From positions 62,001 to 126,000 of the forward strand of contig JBLILH010000002.1 in NCBI GenBank assembly GCA_047636495.1: a DNA stretch of 64,000 bases, in the 5' to 3' direction. Below are positions 34,427 to 43,464 of this stretch, in pieces. The notes beneath the pieces were generated by a model. That model saw nothing but the letters and a program-made list of their open reading frames with translations. It had not been told where the DNA came from and did no database searches. Both the position numbers and the translations under genes were made by a program. This DNA is from Endobugula sp047636495. Lineage in GTDB: Bacteria; Pseudomonadota; Gammaproteobacteria; Pseudomonadales; Cellvibrionaceae. How positions within the stretch are numbered: position 1 is the first letter of the stretch; each line of letters begins with the position of its first letter.

Positions 34427-36466
34427 ATGAACTGCACCCACACTTATTTTTGCAACACCCATCATCTAAAAGGCATCTCTTTGCTGGCGTCTTCTGAAGC
34501 AACAGAGCACGTGCCAAGCAGAGGGATAAGTCAATTTTTTTGGGCTGCGCTGGTTCTCTGCATTACCACCATAAGCCAGGGTGCACTGGCACAGGACAAA
34601 GCGCCTTCAGCGTTTTCTAACAGCAGTGCAGCCGATCTATTGTCAAGCACTTCAGCCATACCCCTAAGGCCAAGTAATATAAACACTGATCTTACAAGCA
34701 ATAAATCCAAGGCGTTAAACCACTCTTTTAGTGACACTCTTAACGGCAGTATTAATGACTCTCTTAGTAGTATTACTCTTAGCAACCCATTCATAAACAG
34801 CGCGGAGGAATTTTTACCTGTAAGAGAGGCGTATCAATTATCTGTTCGCGCTGATGACGCGAGTATCGTGGCCGAGTGGGTTATTGCGGATAAATATTAT
34901 CTTTATGGGGAGCAGTTTCACTTCTCTATCAATGGTCAGGCCGTCAGCGCAACCCAGCCAGCCGGGAAAATATCTTATGACAAAATTTTTGAAAAAGATG
35001 TCGAGAAACATTATCTTTACACACAAGCAACCATTGATCGCGAAACGCTCCCTAGCAACCGGTTAAATACTGAAGCGCTCAACCTCTCCGTCACTTATCA
35101 AGGCTGTGCGGATGCGGGCTTATGCTATCCTCCCGAAATCCAGTCTTTTATTATCCAAGGTACGATCGTCACCGAAGCTTCTGAATTCGACAGCAATACG
35201 GCCAATGCCAACACGGCTGGCAACCCCGATAACAAAAGCAGGAGCGAAAGTTCTTCAACATTTTCTGTCATGTTGCTAATGCTATTATTCGCTGTTGGTG
35301 GTGGCGCAATACTCAACCTAATGCCCTGTGTATTCCCTGTTTTGTCAATCAAGGCATTGTCATTGACGAATCATACTGACGCGCAGTCTCGCATCCAGCA
35401 TGGTTGGAGCTATACATTGGGATGTGTTCTCGCCTTTGTGCTCATTGCAGGCTTACTGGTCATCATTCGCGATGCAGGCACAGCCGTGGGCTGGGGTTTT
35501 CAGCTACAATCGCCCTCGGTTATTACCTTTCTTGCTTTGTTATTTTTTATTATGGGGCTAAGTTTATCTGGCCGCATTCAGTTCGGTGGTGGCTGGATGG
35601 GTATGGGACAATCACTCACTCAGGGTCATCAGCGGAGTCATTCTTTTTTTACTGGTGTGCTCGCCGCTGTTGTCGCCAGCCCTTGCACCGCGCCATTAAT
35701 GGCACCCGCACTAGGTTATGCACTGACACAACCCACGGGTATTGCCCTATTAGTTTTTGCAGCTTTGGGTTTTGGCATGGCGCTACCGTTTTTACTGTTG
35801 AGTCATCTACCACAACTCAGCCGCCTGCTCCCTCAACCAGGACAATGGATGGAAACCTTTAAGCAAGCGGTCGCTTTTCCGCTATATCTCACCAGTGTTT
35901 GGTTGCTATGGGTGCTCGGACAACAGGTCGGTAGCGACGGAATCATATTGGCTATACTCGGCGCGTTGCTTGTACTCTTTGGGTTATGGTTAACGGAGAT
36001 TAAGCCCAAGTGGAAAACCATCATCGTACTATTTTCTTGCTTAGCAATAACCGGCATTATCTGGAAAAACCATAACGGCACTAATCAAGACAGCCGTCAT
36101 CAGGCCCGTAATGGCCAAACCAATACCCATTGGCAACCTTACAGCGCATTAACACTTGCCCAACTCCGTAATAATAACGAAACGATTTTTGTCAACCTCA
36201 CCGCCGACTGGTGTATTACCTGTAAGTGGAATGAGCAGCGTGTATTGACTCCAAAGACATTACAAGCCATGAAAGATAGAGGTATTTACTTACTCGAAGG
36301 CGACTGGACGCGCTATAACGCAGAAATCACCATGTTGCTCGATGAATATGGCCGTGCGGGCGTGCCGCTTTACTTGCTATTTACTGGAAGCGGCAGTACC
36401 CGCGCAACAGTCTTACCGCAAATACTCAACCCCGCCGACTTCAACAAACTTATTCAGCAGCAATAA
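34427..36466 (+). CDS. dsbD: thiol:disulfide interchange protein DsbD
   Basis: DsbD carries electrons from cytoplasmic thioredoxin across the inner membrane to DsbC, CcmG and other periplasmic proteins. All three cysteine pairs are present: N-terminal domain CADAGLC (about 226-232), membrane domain Cys in LMPCVFPVLS and SPCTAPLM, and the C-terminal thioredoxin-like WCITC (about 598). Eight hydrophobic segments lie between. The protein is 679 aa against about 565 in E. coli. The excess is a long n-region before the signal helix and a Ser/Asn/Leu-rich stretch of about 60 residues before the alpha domain. Nothing adjacent is functionally linked. Confidence 0.95.
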   Translation: MNCTHTYFCNTHHLKGISLLASSEATEHVPSRGISQFFWAALVLCITTISQGALAQDKAPSAFSNSSAADLLSSTSAIPLRPSNINTDLTSNKSKALNHSFSDTLNGSINDSLSSITLSNPFINSAEEFLPVREAYQLSVRADDASIVAEWVIADKYYLYGEQFHFSINGQAVSATQPAGKISYDKIFEKDVEKHYLYTQATIDRETLPSNRLNTEALNLSVTYQGCADAGLCYPPEIQSFIIQGTIVTEASEFDSNTANANTAGNPDNKSRSESSSTFSVMLLMLLFAVGGGAILNLMPCVFPVLSIKALSLTNHTDAQSRIQHGWSYTLGCVLAFVLIAGLLVIIRDAGTAVGWGFQLQSPSVITFLALLFFIMGLSLSGRIQFGGGWMGMGQSLTQGHQRSHSFFTGVLAAVVASPCTAPLMAPALGYALTQPTGIALLVFAALGFGMALPFLLLSHLPQLSRLLPQPGQWMETFKQAVAFPLYLTSVWLLWVLGQQVGSDGIILAILGALLVLFGLWLTEIKPKWKTIIVLFSCLAITGIIWKNHNGTNQDSRHQARNGQTNTHWQPYSALTLAQLRNNNETIFVNLTADWCITCKWNEQRVLTPKTLQAMKDRGIYLLEGDWTRYNAEITMLLDEYGRAGVPLYLLFTGSGSTRATVLPQILNPADFNKLIQQQ

Positions 36467-36923
36467 TACGAAATTCCTTGTAATTTAGCAGCAAGTTATC
36501 CGTATTTAGGCGAAGATGACCGAACTTATCTAAAAAACCTGAAGTTTGCTTGAAAAACAGTATAAAAACCCTTCAATTTCGCGGAAAACGCTGACCGCCT
36601 TTTAGAATGTTTATTGTGGGAGTAGAAAACACAAGCTCAAGAGCACTAAATTCTCTTAAAATCGTCGAAAACGCTTTCAAAACAACAATAAATAGGTTTT
36701 CGTAGACAAAGCATTTTTTTTCAGTCAGACTCTCACCAAACCTGTTTTGGCTAATATCTGTTCACGGAGCAGCACATTAGATAGCGACAAGAGCAATAAC
36801 CACATACCGCTATCAACTATTCGTAATGCCCATAAAGCACTATTTAGACACTTTATCTAGCAACATTGAAGTAACAATACCGCGTGTGAAAACACAACTA
36901 ACCCGTGAGTCCGAGCGTTCATT
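36467..36923. other. intergenic region upstream of aroQ
   Basis: About 460 bp, AT-rich. Two copies of gaaaacgct occur (in cggaaaacgctg and cgaaaacgcttt), but no coding frame, RNA or clear hairpin is recognised. It should contain the promoter of the aroQ-accB-accC-prmA run. Confidence 0.5.
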
Positions 36924-37379
36924 ATGGCAACAATATTGGTATTACATGGACCCAACCTTAACTTACTGGGCACTCGTGAACCGCAAGTTTACGGTTCAAC
37001 CACGCTGGACGATATCAATTTAACACTTAGCACCACCGCACATGCCCAAGGTCATCATCTTATGTGCCTACAAAGCAATGCCGAGTACGAACTTATTGAT
37101 CGTATTCATGATGCTAAAAAAGAACAAGTAGACATCATTTTAATTAATCCTGCTGCGTTTACGCACACCAGTGTTGCGTTAAGAGATGCTCTGAGTGCGG
37201 TTGACATCCCGTTTATTGAAGTCCATTTATCTAACGTACACAGCCGAGAAGGATTCCGTCAGCAGTCGTTTTTTTCAGATATAGCGCAAGGCGTCATCTG
37301 TGGGTTTGGTGCAAGAAGCTACGAACTAGCGTTAAACGCCGCGATTAACATAATTGAAGAAACACCTAAACACATTTAA
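36924..37379 (+). CDS. aroQ: 3-dehydroquinate dehydratase, type II
   Basis: AroQ dehydrates 3-dehydroquinate to 3-dehydroshikimate in aromatic amino-acid synthesis. The length of 151 aa is the norm for the dodecameric type II enzyme. The N-terminal LHGPNLNLLGTREPQVYG includes the catalytic Tyr and Arg loop; INPAAFTHTSVALRDAL and VHLSNVHSREGFR complete the active site. It is followed by accB and accC, a conserved arrangement in gammaproteobacteria. Confidence 0.97.
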   Translation: MATILVLHGPNLNLLGTREPQVYGSTTLDDINLTLSTTAHAQGHHLMCLQSNAEYELIDRIHDAKKEQVDIILINPAAFTHTSVALRDALSAVDIPFIEVHLSNVHSREGFRQQSFFSDIAQGVICGFGARSYELALNAAINIIEETPKHI

Positions 37380-37427
37380 GACACACATTTTCATACATTA
37401 TTAAAGACATCATAAGAGAGATACTTA

Positions 37428-37892
37428 ATGGACATTCGTAAAATCAAAAAACTGATAGAACTACTCGAAGAATCAGATATTGGTGAGTTAGAAATAAAAG
37501 AAGGCGAAGAGTCGGTGCGTATCAGCCGTGGCAACAAGCATCACTTTGCGCAACAGCCGCAGTACATACAACAAGTACCAGCACCTATGGCCGCCGCTGC
37601 ACCCGTTGCTCCGCTAGCCGCAGAGCCGGCTCCCGCTGCGGAAACGCCTGCAGCCTCTGGTCACCAGGTAAAATCGCCAATGGTTGGCACGTTTTATGGT
37701 TCACCTAGCCCAAGCTCGCCAGCTTTTGTCGAAGTAGGAAAGCATGTTAACGCGGGCGATGTCATCTGCATTATTGAAGCAATGAAAATGATGAATCAAA
37801 TCGAAGCAGATAAAACCGGTGTTATCAAAGCGATTCTTGTCGACGACGGCGAGCCCGTAGAATTTGACCAACCGCTAGTCACTATTGCTTAA
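37428..37892 (+). CDS. accB: biotin carboxyl carrier protein of acetyl-CoA carboxylase
   Basis: AccB carries CO2 on biotin between the carboxylase and transferase subunits in fatty-acid synthesis. The 154-residue protein has an N-terminal helix, an Ala/Pro-rich linker (about 50-78) and a C-terminal biotinyl domain in which Lys120 of EAMKMM is biotinylated. A well-spaced AGAGAG ribosome site precedes the ATG. accC follows after 123 bp. Confidence 0.97.
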   Translation: MDIRKIKKLIELLEESDIGELEIKEGEESVRISRGNKHHFAQQPQYIQQVPAPMAAAAPVAPLAAEPAPAAETPAASGHQVKSPMVGTFYGSPSPSSPAFVEVGKHVNAGDVICIIEAMKMMNQIEADKTGVIKAILVDDGEPVEFDQPLVTIA

Positions 37893-38015
37893 CCACCTGT
37901 TATTAACGTTTAACCACAGCACCATCGTCTAACTGGTATGGATTAACGCATCGTTATCACCGTTTAACGACAACCACTCCGGCTCAACGACGGTTACTTA
38001 TAGAGAATTTGGCTC

Positions 38016-39356
38016 ATGATTAAAAAAATGGTTATCGCTAATCGCGGCGAAATCGCCTTACGTATTTTACGCGCTTGTAAAGAGCTCGACATCAAAACAG
38101 TGGCCGTGCACTCAACGGTTGATCGCGACCTAAAGCACGTACGCTTGGCTGATGAAGCTATTTGCATTGGCCCAAATGCGTCAAAAGATAGCTACTTAAA
38201 CATTCCTGCTATTATCAGCGCCATGGAAATTACTGACTCGGTTGCCGTACATCCCGGTTACGGCTTCCTTGCAGAGAATGCGAATTTTGCTGAGCAAGTG
38301 CAAAAAAGCGGGTTTATTTTTATCGGTCCAGATGCCGACGTTATTCGCATGATGGGTGATAAAGTGGCCGCTATTGTCGCCATGAAAAAAGCCGGTGTAC
38401 CTACTGTGCCAGGCTCTGATGGTGAGCTACCGGAAGACAAGGAAGAATGCATGCGCATCGCCAAACGCATTGGCTACCCCATTATTATTAAAGCCGCCTC
38501 TGGCGGCGGTGGTAGAGGTATGCGCGTAGTACACACAGAGTCTGCTCTGATTACCTCTATCCATGTTACCCAATCAGAGGCAGGGGCCGCATTCGGCGAT
38601 GATACAGTGTACATGGAAAAGTTTTTACAAAACCCACGTCACGTAGAAGTTCAAATCATCTCTGACGGCCAAGGCAACACAATTCATTTAGGTGATCGTG
38701 ATTGTTCCATGCAGCGTCGCCACCAAAAGGTCATCGAAGAAGCACCGGCGCCGGGCATACCTCAAGAGTTACGCGAAGGTGTTTATGCGTCGTGCGTCAA
38801 AGCCTGTAACGATATTGGTTACCGTGGGGCGGGTACATTTGAGTTTTTATATGAAGACGGTGGTTTCTACTTTATTGAGATGAACACACGAATTCAAGTA
38901 GAGCATCCGGTGTCAGAAATGATCACAGGTATTGATCTGATTAAGGAACAAATACGCGTTTGTAGCGGTGAAAAACTGAGCTATACCCAAGATGATGTGG
39001 TGCTGCGAGGCCATTCCTTTGAGTGCAGAATCAACGCGGAAGACCCAAAGACCTTCATGCCGAGTCCTGGCACAGTGTCCACCTACCACCCACCCGGTGG
39101 CTTAGGGGTCCGCGTAGACTCTCACCTATATTCTGGTTATAAAGTTCCACCATTCTACGATTCTATGATTGCCAAAGTAATCACTCATGGCGAAACTCGT
39201 GAAATTGCATTGAGACGTATGCGAAATGCACTGGATGAAATGGTCATAGAAGGCATACGTTCAAACATTCCATTACAGCAAGAACTGGTGCGTGATTCGG
39301 CTTTTGCTGAGGGCGGCGTCAACATTCATTACCTAGAAAAGAAGCTCGGTTTATAA
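38016..39356 (+). CDS. accC: biotin carboxylase subunit of acetyl-CoA carboxylase
   Basis: AccC carboxylates the biotin of AccB using ATP and bicarbonate. The 446-residue ATP-grasp enzyme shows VIANRGEIALRILRACKEL at the start, the glycine-rich loop AASGGGGRGMRVV and the active-site region FIEMNTRIQVEHPVSEMITG. The length is as expected. prmA begins 1 bp after its stop codon, so translation of the two is coupled. Confidence 0.98.
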   Translation: MIKKMVIANRGEIALRILRACKELDIKTVAVHSTVDRDLKHVRLADEAICIGPNASKDSYLNIPAIISAMEITDSVAVHPGYGFLAENANFAEQVQKSGFIFIGPDADVIRMMGDKVAAIVAMKKAGVPTVPGSDGELPEDKEECMRIAKRIGYPIIIKAASGGGGRGMRVVHTESALITSIHVTQSEAGAAFGDDTVYMEKFLQNPRHVEVQIISDGQGNTIHLGDRDCSMQRRHQKVIEEAPAPGIPQELREGVYASCVKACNDIGYRGAGTFEFLYEDGGFYFIEMNTRIQVEHPVSEMITGIDLIKEQIRVCSGEKLSYTQDDVVLRGHSFECRINAEDPKTFMPSPGTVSTYHPPGGLGVRVDSHLYSGYKVPPFYDSMIAKVITHGETREIALRRMRNALDEMVIEGIRSNIPLQQELVRDSAFAEGGVNIHYLEKKLGL

Positions 39357-39357
39357 T

Positions 39358-40272
39358 ATGCCTTGGTTACAGCTCTTTGCAGATACCACTAGCGGTGACG
39401 CCCCAGCCATTGAAAATGCATTACTGAATGCAGGGGCGGCCTCTGTTACATTTAAAGAACACATCCCTTTTGGTCATCAAGAAAAACCTATTCTAGAGCC
39501 TTCTTTGGGAGAAACGCCGCTTTGGGATCATACTCGAGTGGTAGGCTTATTTGATGCTGGCATTAATACCGATACCATCCTCTGGTTGCTATCAGAGCAA
39601 TGCAGTCATCATAATTCGTTAGACCTTCGCTGGGAGCAACTAGAGGACAAGGATTGGGAGCGGGAGTGGATGAAAAACTACCACCCCATTCAATGCGCTG
39701 ACAACCTATGGATTTGCCCTAGCTGGCTTGAGCCACCGGCACCCAATGCCATTAATCTTCTTCTCGACCCTGGTTTAGCTTTTGGCACCGGCACACATCC
39801 AACGACATTTTTATGCTTACAATGGTTGGCAGGGCAGCAACTCGATGACCAGCATGTCATCGACTACGGTTGCGGCTCAGGTATTTTAGGCGTCGCTGCC
39901 CTGTTGCTTGGCGCAAGCTCCGCTAGCGGAATCGACATTGACCCACAGGCGTTGATTGCCACACAAGATAATTTACAGCGCAATGGCCTAGCCGCAAATC
40001 GCTTTAAGGTGTTTTTACCAAAAGATCGCCCCTTACTGAGCACTCATATACTGGTTGCCAATATTCTCGCAGGGCCGCTAGTCGATCTAGCAGACGACCT
40101 TATCAGCTTACTTGCCCCCGATGGCAAAATTTGCTTGTCAGGAATATTACACCACCAAGTAGAATCCGTTATGCAGGCTTATGCAGATCAAATTACCTTT
40201 GATCCTGTGACACAAAAGGAAGAATGGGTAAGATTAACAGGCTTTAAGACCTCGGCGACGATTAACGCCTAA
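39358..40272 (+). CDS. prmA: ribosomal protein L11 methyltransferase
   Basis: PrmA trimethylates ribosomal protein L11 with S-adenosylmethionine. The 304-residue protein has an N-terminal substrate-recognition domain, DWEREWMKNYHPI, then the methyltransferase domain with DPGLAFGTGTHPTT, the AdoMet motif VIDYGCGSGILGVAALLLG and the NILAGPL motif. It is encoded immediately after accC and upstream of the DUF3426 gene, a conserved order. Confidence 0.96.
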   Translation: MPWLQLFADTTSGDAPAIENALLNAGAASVTFKEHIPFGHQEKPILEPSLGETPLWDHTRVVGLFDAGINTDTILWLLSEQCSHHNSLDLRWEQLEDKDWEREWMKNYHPIQCADNLWICPSWLEPPAPNAINLLLDPGLAFGTGTHPTTFLCLQWLAGQQLDDQHVIDYGCGSGILGVAALLLGASSASGIDIDPQALIATQDNLQRNGLAANRFKVFLPKDRPLLSTHILVANILAGPLVDLADDLISLLAPDGKICLSGILHHQVESVMQAYADQITFDPVTQKEEWVRLTGFKTSATINA

Positions 40273-40349
40273 GGCAGCGAACGGTTAAGACCAGACGAGG
40301 CAAACCTAGTACTTACTTGACACTCACTCTGCATTCACTTGGCGATCAA

Positions 40350-41744
40350 TTGACAACAACAGACAACATCACCCGATGCCCGCAATGCGCGACCGCTTTC
40401 CGCGTCACAGCAGACGTATTAGTGGTGGCTAACGGTGCCGTGAGGTGCGGTTCTTGCCTAAGAGTCTTTAATGCTAAGAATTATTTACTGAAGACCAATA
40501 GTCAGGTTGCTGATCATTCGACACCCGCCTACATGACGGGGAACGATGTCCCTTTGTCAGCTGAGAACACCCCTAGCGATGTTGAAACTCTCCGCGAAGA
40601 ACAGCCACTCAACGCTTCGGAAAAACAACGAGCAGCCCCCCCGACTGAAACACCCACAGAACACTTACATTTCTCTACCCACACTAGCGCAAATGACGAA
40701 CCCGACGAAAGCTGGGCAGTAGAACTATTAAAAGAAGCCGAGCAAACCGAAGTCATTCTTGCCGAAGATGATTTTCATCAGGACTACGACGATAATTTTT
40801 TGGAAGAGGACACGTCAAATATAGACACCACAAACAATAGACCTAATCATCCAAAAACCCATAGTCACGTTCAATTCGAGGGTGCCACTGACCCAACAGA
40901 ATCACTATTTATTGATATTATCAATAACGACTTGGACGATAACGATAAAACCACAACATACAATTTCAATCAGTCATTAGATGCGCTAGTAGATGATACG
41001 CCCAGAATCAATCAACCCAACAAGCAATTCATGCCGCTTGATGGGGATGACAGTTGGGCAGATGACCTGCTAGCCGACGAGAATAGCTCACCTGATGCAG
41101 TATTAATACCCTCAGATAGTCACGCTGCCCAACGTTCGAGTTCCGGCATCAAAGAAAGTGCTGGCATAAGCAGCATGCCGACAAAGGGTGAGGTTAGCCA
41201 TAAACTCACCCTAGGTTTTGAACGGGATAGCATTACCTTTTCAGAAGAAACACTCTCGAAAAGACGCTGGCCCTGGGTTATTGGAAGTGCACTTTTGATC
41301 GTCGTACTTTTAGGCCAAATTGCTTGGTTGAATCTTGATGAGTGGGGTAGCCAGCCAGCCTATCGGGCCTATTATGAAAAAGCGTGCAAAATTATTGTCT
41401 GCCAACTACCCGATCGTTTTGATATTACCCAAATTCGATCAACTTACCTAGTGATTCGCAGCCACCCAGATAGAAAGAATGCACTCCTTGTGGACGCCAT
41501 CATCGCCAACAGGGCATTATTTGAGCAGCCCTTCCCTGGGATTGATCTTTTGTTTTTTGATATTCAAGGTAAGCTCGTCGCTAACCGTATTTTTCAGCCT
41601 AATGAATACCTAAAAGGTGCAGCATTTGGCCGAACTACAATGCTCGCCAACCAATCTATTAGGCTATCACTCGCCATTGCCGACCCTGGCGAAAAAGCGG
41701 TCAACTATCGTTTAGAAGTAACGCCCGCCGCGCCTCAAAATTGA
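40350..41744 (+). CDS. zinc-ribbon and DUF3426 membrane protein
   Basis: A protein of about 464 residues with an N-terminal MJ0042-type zinc ribbon (RCPQCATAFRVT, then VRCGSCLRVFNA), a long acidic, disordered middle rich in Asp, Asn and Ser (about residues 50-300), one membrane helix (WPWVIGSALLIVVLLGQIAWL-like, near 310) and a C-terminal DUF3426 domain. The function is unknown. No ATG precedes the zinc ribbon: the candidate starts are TTG 40317 and TTG 40350. The latter gives MTTTDNITRCPQC, closest to family N-termini, and has GGCGA just upstream. It is regularly found between prmA and dusB-fis. Confidence 0.85.
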   Translation: MTTTDNITRCPQCATAFRVTADVLVVANGAVRCGSCLRVFNAKNYLLKTNSQVADHSTPAYMTGNDVPLSAENTPSDVETLREEQPLNASEKQRAAPPTETPTEHLHFSTHTSANDEPDESWAVELLKEAEQTEVILAEDDFHQDYDDNFLEEDTSNIDTTNNRPNHPKTHSHVQFEGATDPTESLFIDIINNDLDDNDKTTTYNFNQSLDALVDDTPRINQPNKQFMPLDGDDSWADDLLADENSSPDAVLIPSDSHAAQRSSSGIKESAGISSMPTKGEVSHKLTLGFERDSITFSEETLSKRRWPWVIGSALLIVVLLGQIAWLNLDEWGSQPAYRAYYEKACKIIVCQLPDRFDITQIRSTYLVIRSHPDRKNALLVDAIIANRALFEQPFPGIDLLFFDIQGKLVANRIFQPNEYLKGAAFGRTTMLANQSIRLSLAIADPGEKAVNYRLEVTPAAPQN

Positions 41745-41781
41745 CAACAAAACAATCAATTTGTGATATTTTCGCTTTCAT

Positions 41782-41797
41782 CGTCACGGCCGTGACG
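41782..41797. promoter_or_regulatory. 16-bp perfect palindrome upstream of dusB-fis
   Basis: cgtcacgg directly followed by ccgtgacg, with no spacer, 38 bp after the DUF3426 stop and about 110 bp before dusB. It is a candidate operator for the dusB-fis operon; a gapless palindrome is a poor hairpin, so a protein site is more likely. Confidence 0.45.
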
Positions 41798-41907
41798 GTA
41801 TCATATGTTTCTTTTCTGGTGCTGGCCAAAAAACAACCATATTTGTTTTGCGAGTTTCTACTGCACAACAAAGATAAGCACAATAACCCCAATATTTTTG
41901 GACAGAC

Positions 41908-42996
41908 ATGTTTACAATAGGCGCTTGGTCAATAAAGCAACCAACGATACTTGCCCCCATGGCAGGAGTTACCGACGAACCATTTCGCCGCTTATGTTAC
42001 GAGCTTGGCGCCGGCATGACAGTATCTGAAATGGTCACTTCTGATGAGCGTCTGTGGTCATCGCGCAAAAGCCAACAGCGTTTATCGACGATACACAGCA
42101 GGCACTCTAATAGTATGCCTTCACACAACCCCTCAGTGGGCGACGTACGCTCTATCCAGCTTGCCGGAAATGATCCGCGAATGATGGCCGCTGCGGCTAA
42201 GGCTAACGCGGACATGGGGGCAGATATCATTGATATTAATATGGGCTGTCCCGCTAAAAAAGTCTGCAAAAAAGCGGCGGGGTCAGCCTTATTAAGAGAC
42301 GAAGCGTTAGTTAGTGATATTTTGTGTGCAGTGGTCAATGCTGTTGATATTCCTGTCACATTAAAAATACGCACAGGCTGGAACCCAGAAGAACGCAATG
42401 GAGTCACCATTGCACGCATCGCTGAAGATAATGGCATTCAGGCATTAGCGGTACATGGCCGCACCCGCGCTTGCGCCTTCAAAGGCAGCGCTGAATACGA
42501 CACAATTGCCGAGATCGTCAATAGTATCAATATCCCTGTATTCGCGAATGGTGATATTAGCTCACCAGAGAAAGCCAAATTTGTATTAGAGCAAACAGGC
42601 GCTGCTGCAGTAATGATTGGCCGAGCAGCACAGGGCAATCCGTGGATATTTAGAGAGATCAACTACTACCTTGAGACGGGTCTCATATTAGACACGCCTA
42701 CTAGTGACGAGGTCAATCGCACACTGACCCGACACCTTCATGCATTACATGCATTTTATGGCGAGGTAATGGGTGTGCGTATTGCGCGCAAACACGTAGG
42801 CTGGTACCTAAAACACCACAGCAAGCATGCACATAACCAAGCATTATCGACCGACTACGAGCAGTATAGACAGTTGTTTAACCATATCGACAATCCACAA
42901 GAACAACTAGATACGATAAATCATTTTTTCACTCAATCCGCATTACTTACAACAACAGAATTAATAGCAAATTTAACAGAGGAAATAGCCGCATGA
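41908..42996 (+). CDS. dusB: tRNA-dihydrouridine synthase B
   Basis: DusB reduces a uridine in tRNA to dihydrouridine with FMN and NADPH. LAPMAGVTDEPFRRLCYELGAG, DINMGCPAKKVCKKAAGSALL (catalytic Cys) and VHGRTRACAFKG are diagnostic. At 362 aa it exceeds the usual 320-335; a Ser/His/Asn-rich insertion of about 20 residues (around 60-80) explains most of this. It overlaps fis by 4 bp (ATGA), the classic dusB-fis operon. Confidence 0.96.
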   Translation: MFTIGAWSIKQPTILAPMAGVTDEPFRRLCYELGAGMTVSEMVTSDERLWSSRKSQQRLSTIHSRHSNSMPSHNPSVGDVRSIQLAGNDPRMMAAAAKANADMGADIIDINMGCPAKKVCKKAAGSALLRDEALVSDILCAVVNAVDIPVTLKIRTGWNPEERNGVTIARIAEDNGIQALAVHGRTRACAFKGSAEYDTIAEIVNSINIPVFANGDISSPEKAKFVLEQTGAAAVMIGRAAQGNPWIFREINYYLETGLILDTPTSDEVNRTLTRHLHALHAFYGEVMGVRIARKHVGWYLKHHSKHAHNQALSTDYEQYRQLFNHIDNPQEQLDTINHFFTQSALLTTTELIANLTEEIAA

Positions 42997-43325
42997 ATAC
43001 AGCTGAAAACACCGTTCTTGATACATCATTTCAAGCATCAGAACTTCAACAAAACAACCGTAGCGAATCGGTATCGGCCATCGATAGCAACACACCCAAT
43101 CAGTCACTGCGTGCATGCGTAGAAAGCACCATGGAAAATTATTTTCGTCACCTAGATGGCCAAGCCGTTAGCGATGTTTATAATATGGTACTCGCAGAAA
43201 TCGAAGCGCCCTTACTTGAGGTGGTCATGAAAAATACCCGCCAAAATCAAACAAAAGCATCCGAAATATTAGGTCTCAATCGGGGCACTCTACGCAAAAA
43301 ACTAAAACAGTACGGCTTACTCTAG
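42993..43325 (+). CDS. fis: DNA-binding protein Fis
   Basis: Fis is the nucleoid protein that bends DNA and controls rRNA and many growth-rate genes. The C-terminal helix-turn-helix (NQTKASEILGLNRGTLRKKL) is almost identical to that of E. coli Fis, and the LLEVVMKNTRQNQ segment precedes it. The length is 110 aa against 98 in E. coli; the extra residues are an N-terminal Ser/Asn-rich extension. The start overlaps the end of dusB by 4 bp. Confidence 0.97.
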   Translation: MNTAENTVLDTSFQASELQQNNRSESVSAIDSNTPNQSLRACVESTMENYFRHLDGQAVSDVYNMVLAEIEAPLLEVVMKNTRQNQTKASEILGLNRGTLRKKLKQYGLL

Positions 43326-43464
43326 ATCGTCACTCTTATCAAATAAGGGGAACGTTTACCAGCGTCACCCTTTCTTGTTCTACCATCGCCCATTAGCACT
43401 TCAATAACCACCACTACAATTGCCACCACAATCATTTTTATACTGACTTAGGATAAACATAGCC

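Noticed and set aside
35404..35862. 152-codon plus-strand frame inside dsbD
   Set aside because: A shifted shadow of the dsbD membrane domain, with Cys/His-rich unnatural composition.
36826..37023. 65-codon frame overlapping the aroQ start
   Set aside because: It overlaps the strongly supported AroQ N-terminus in another frame and has no recognisable product.
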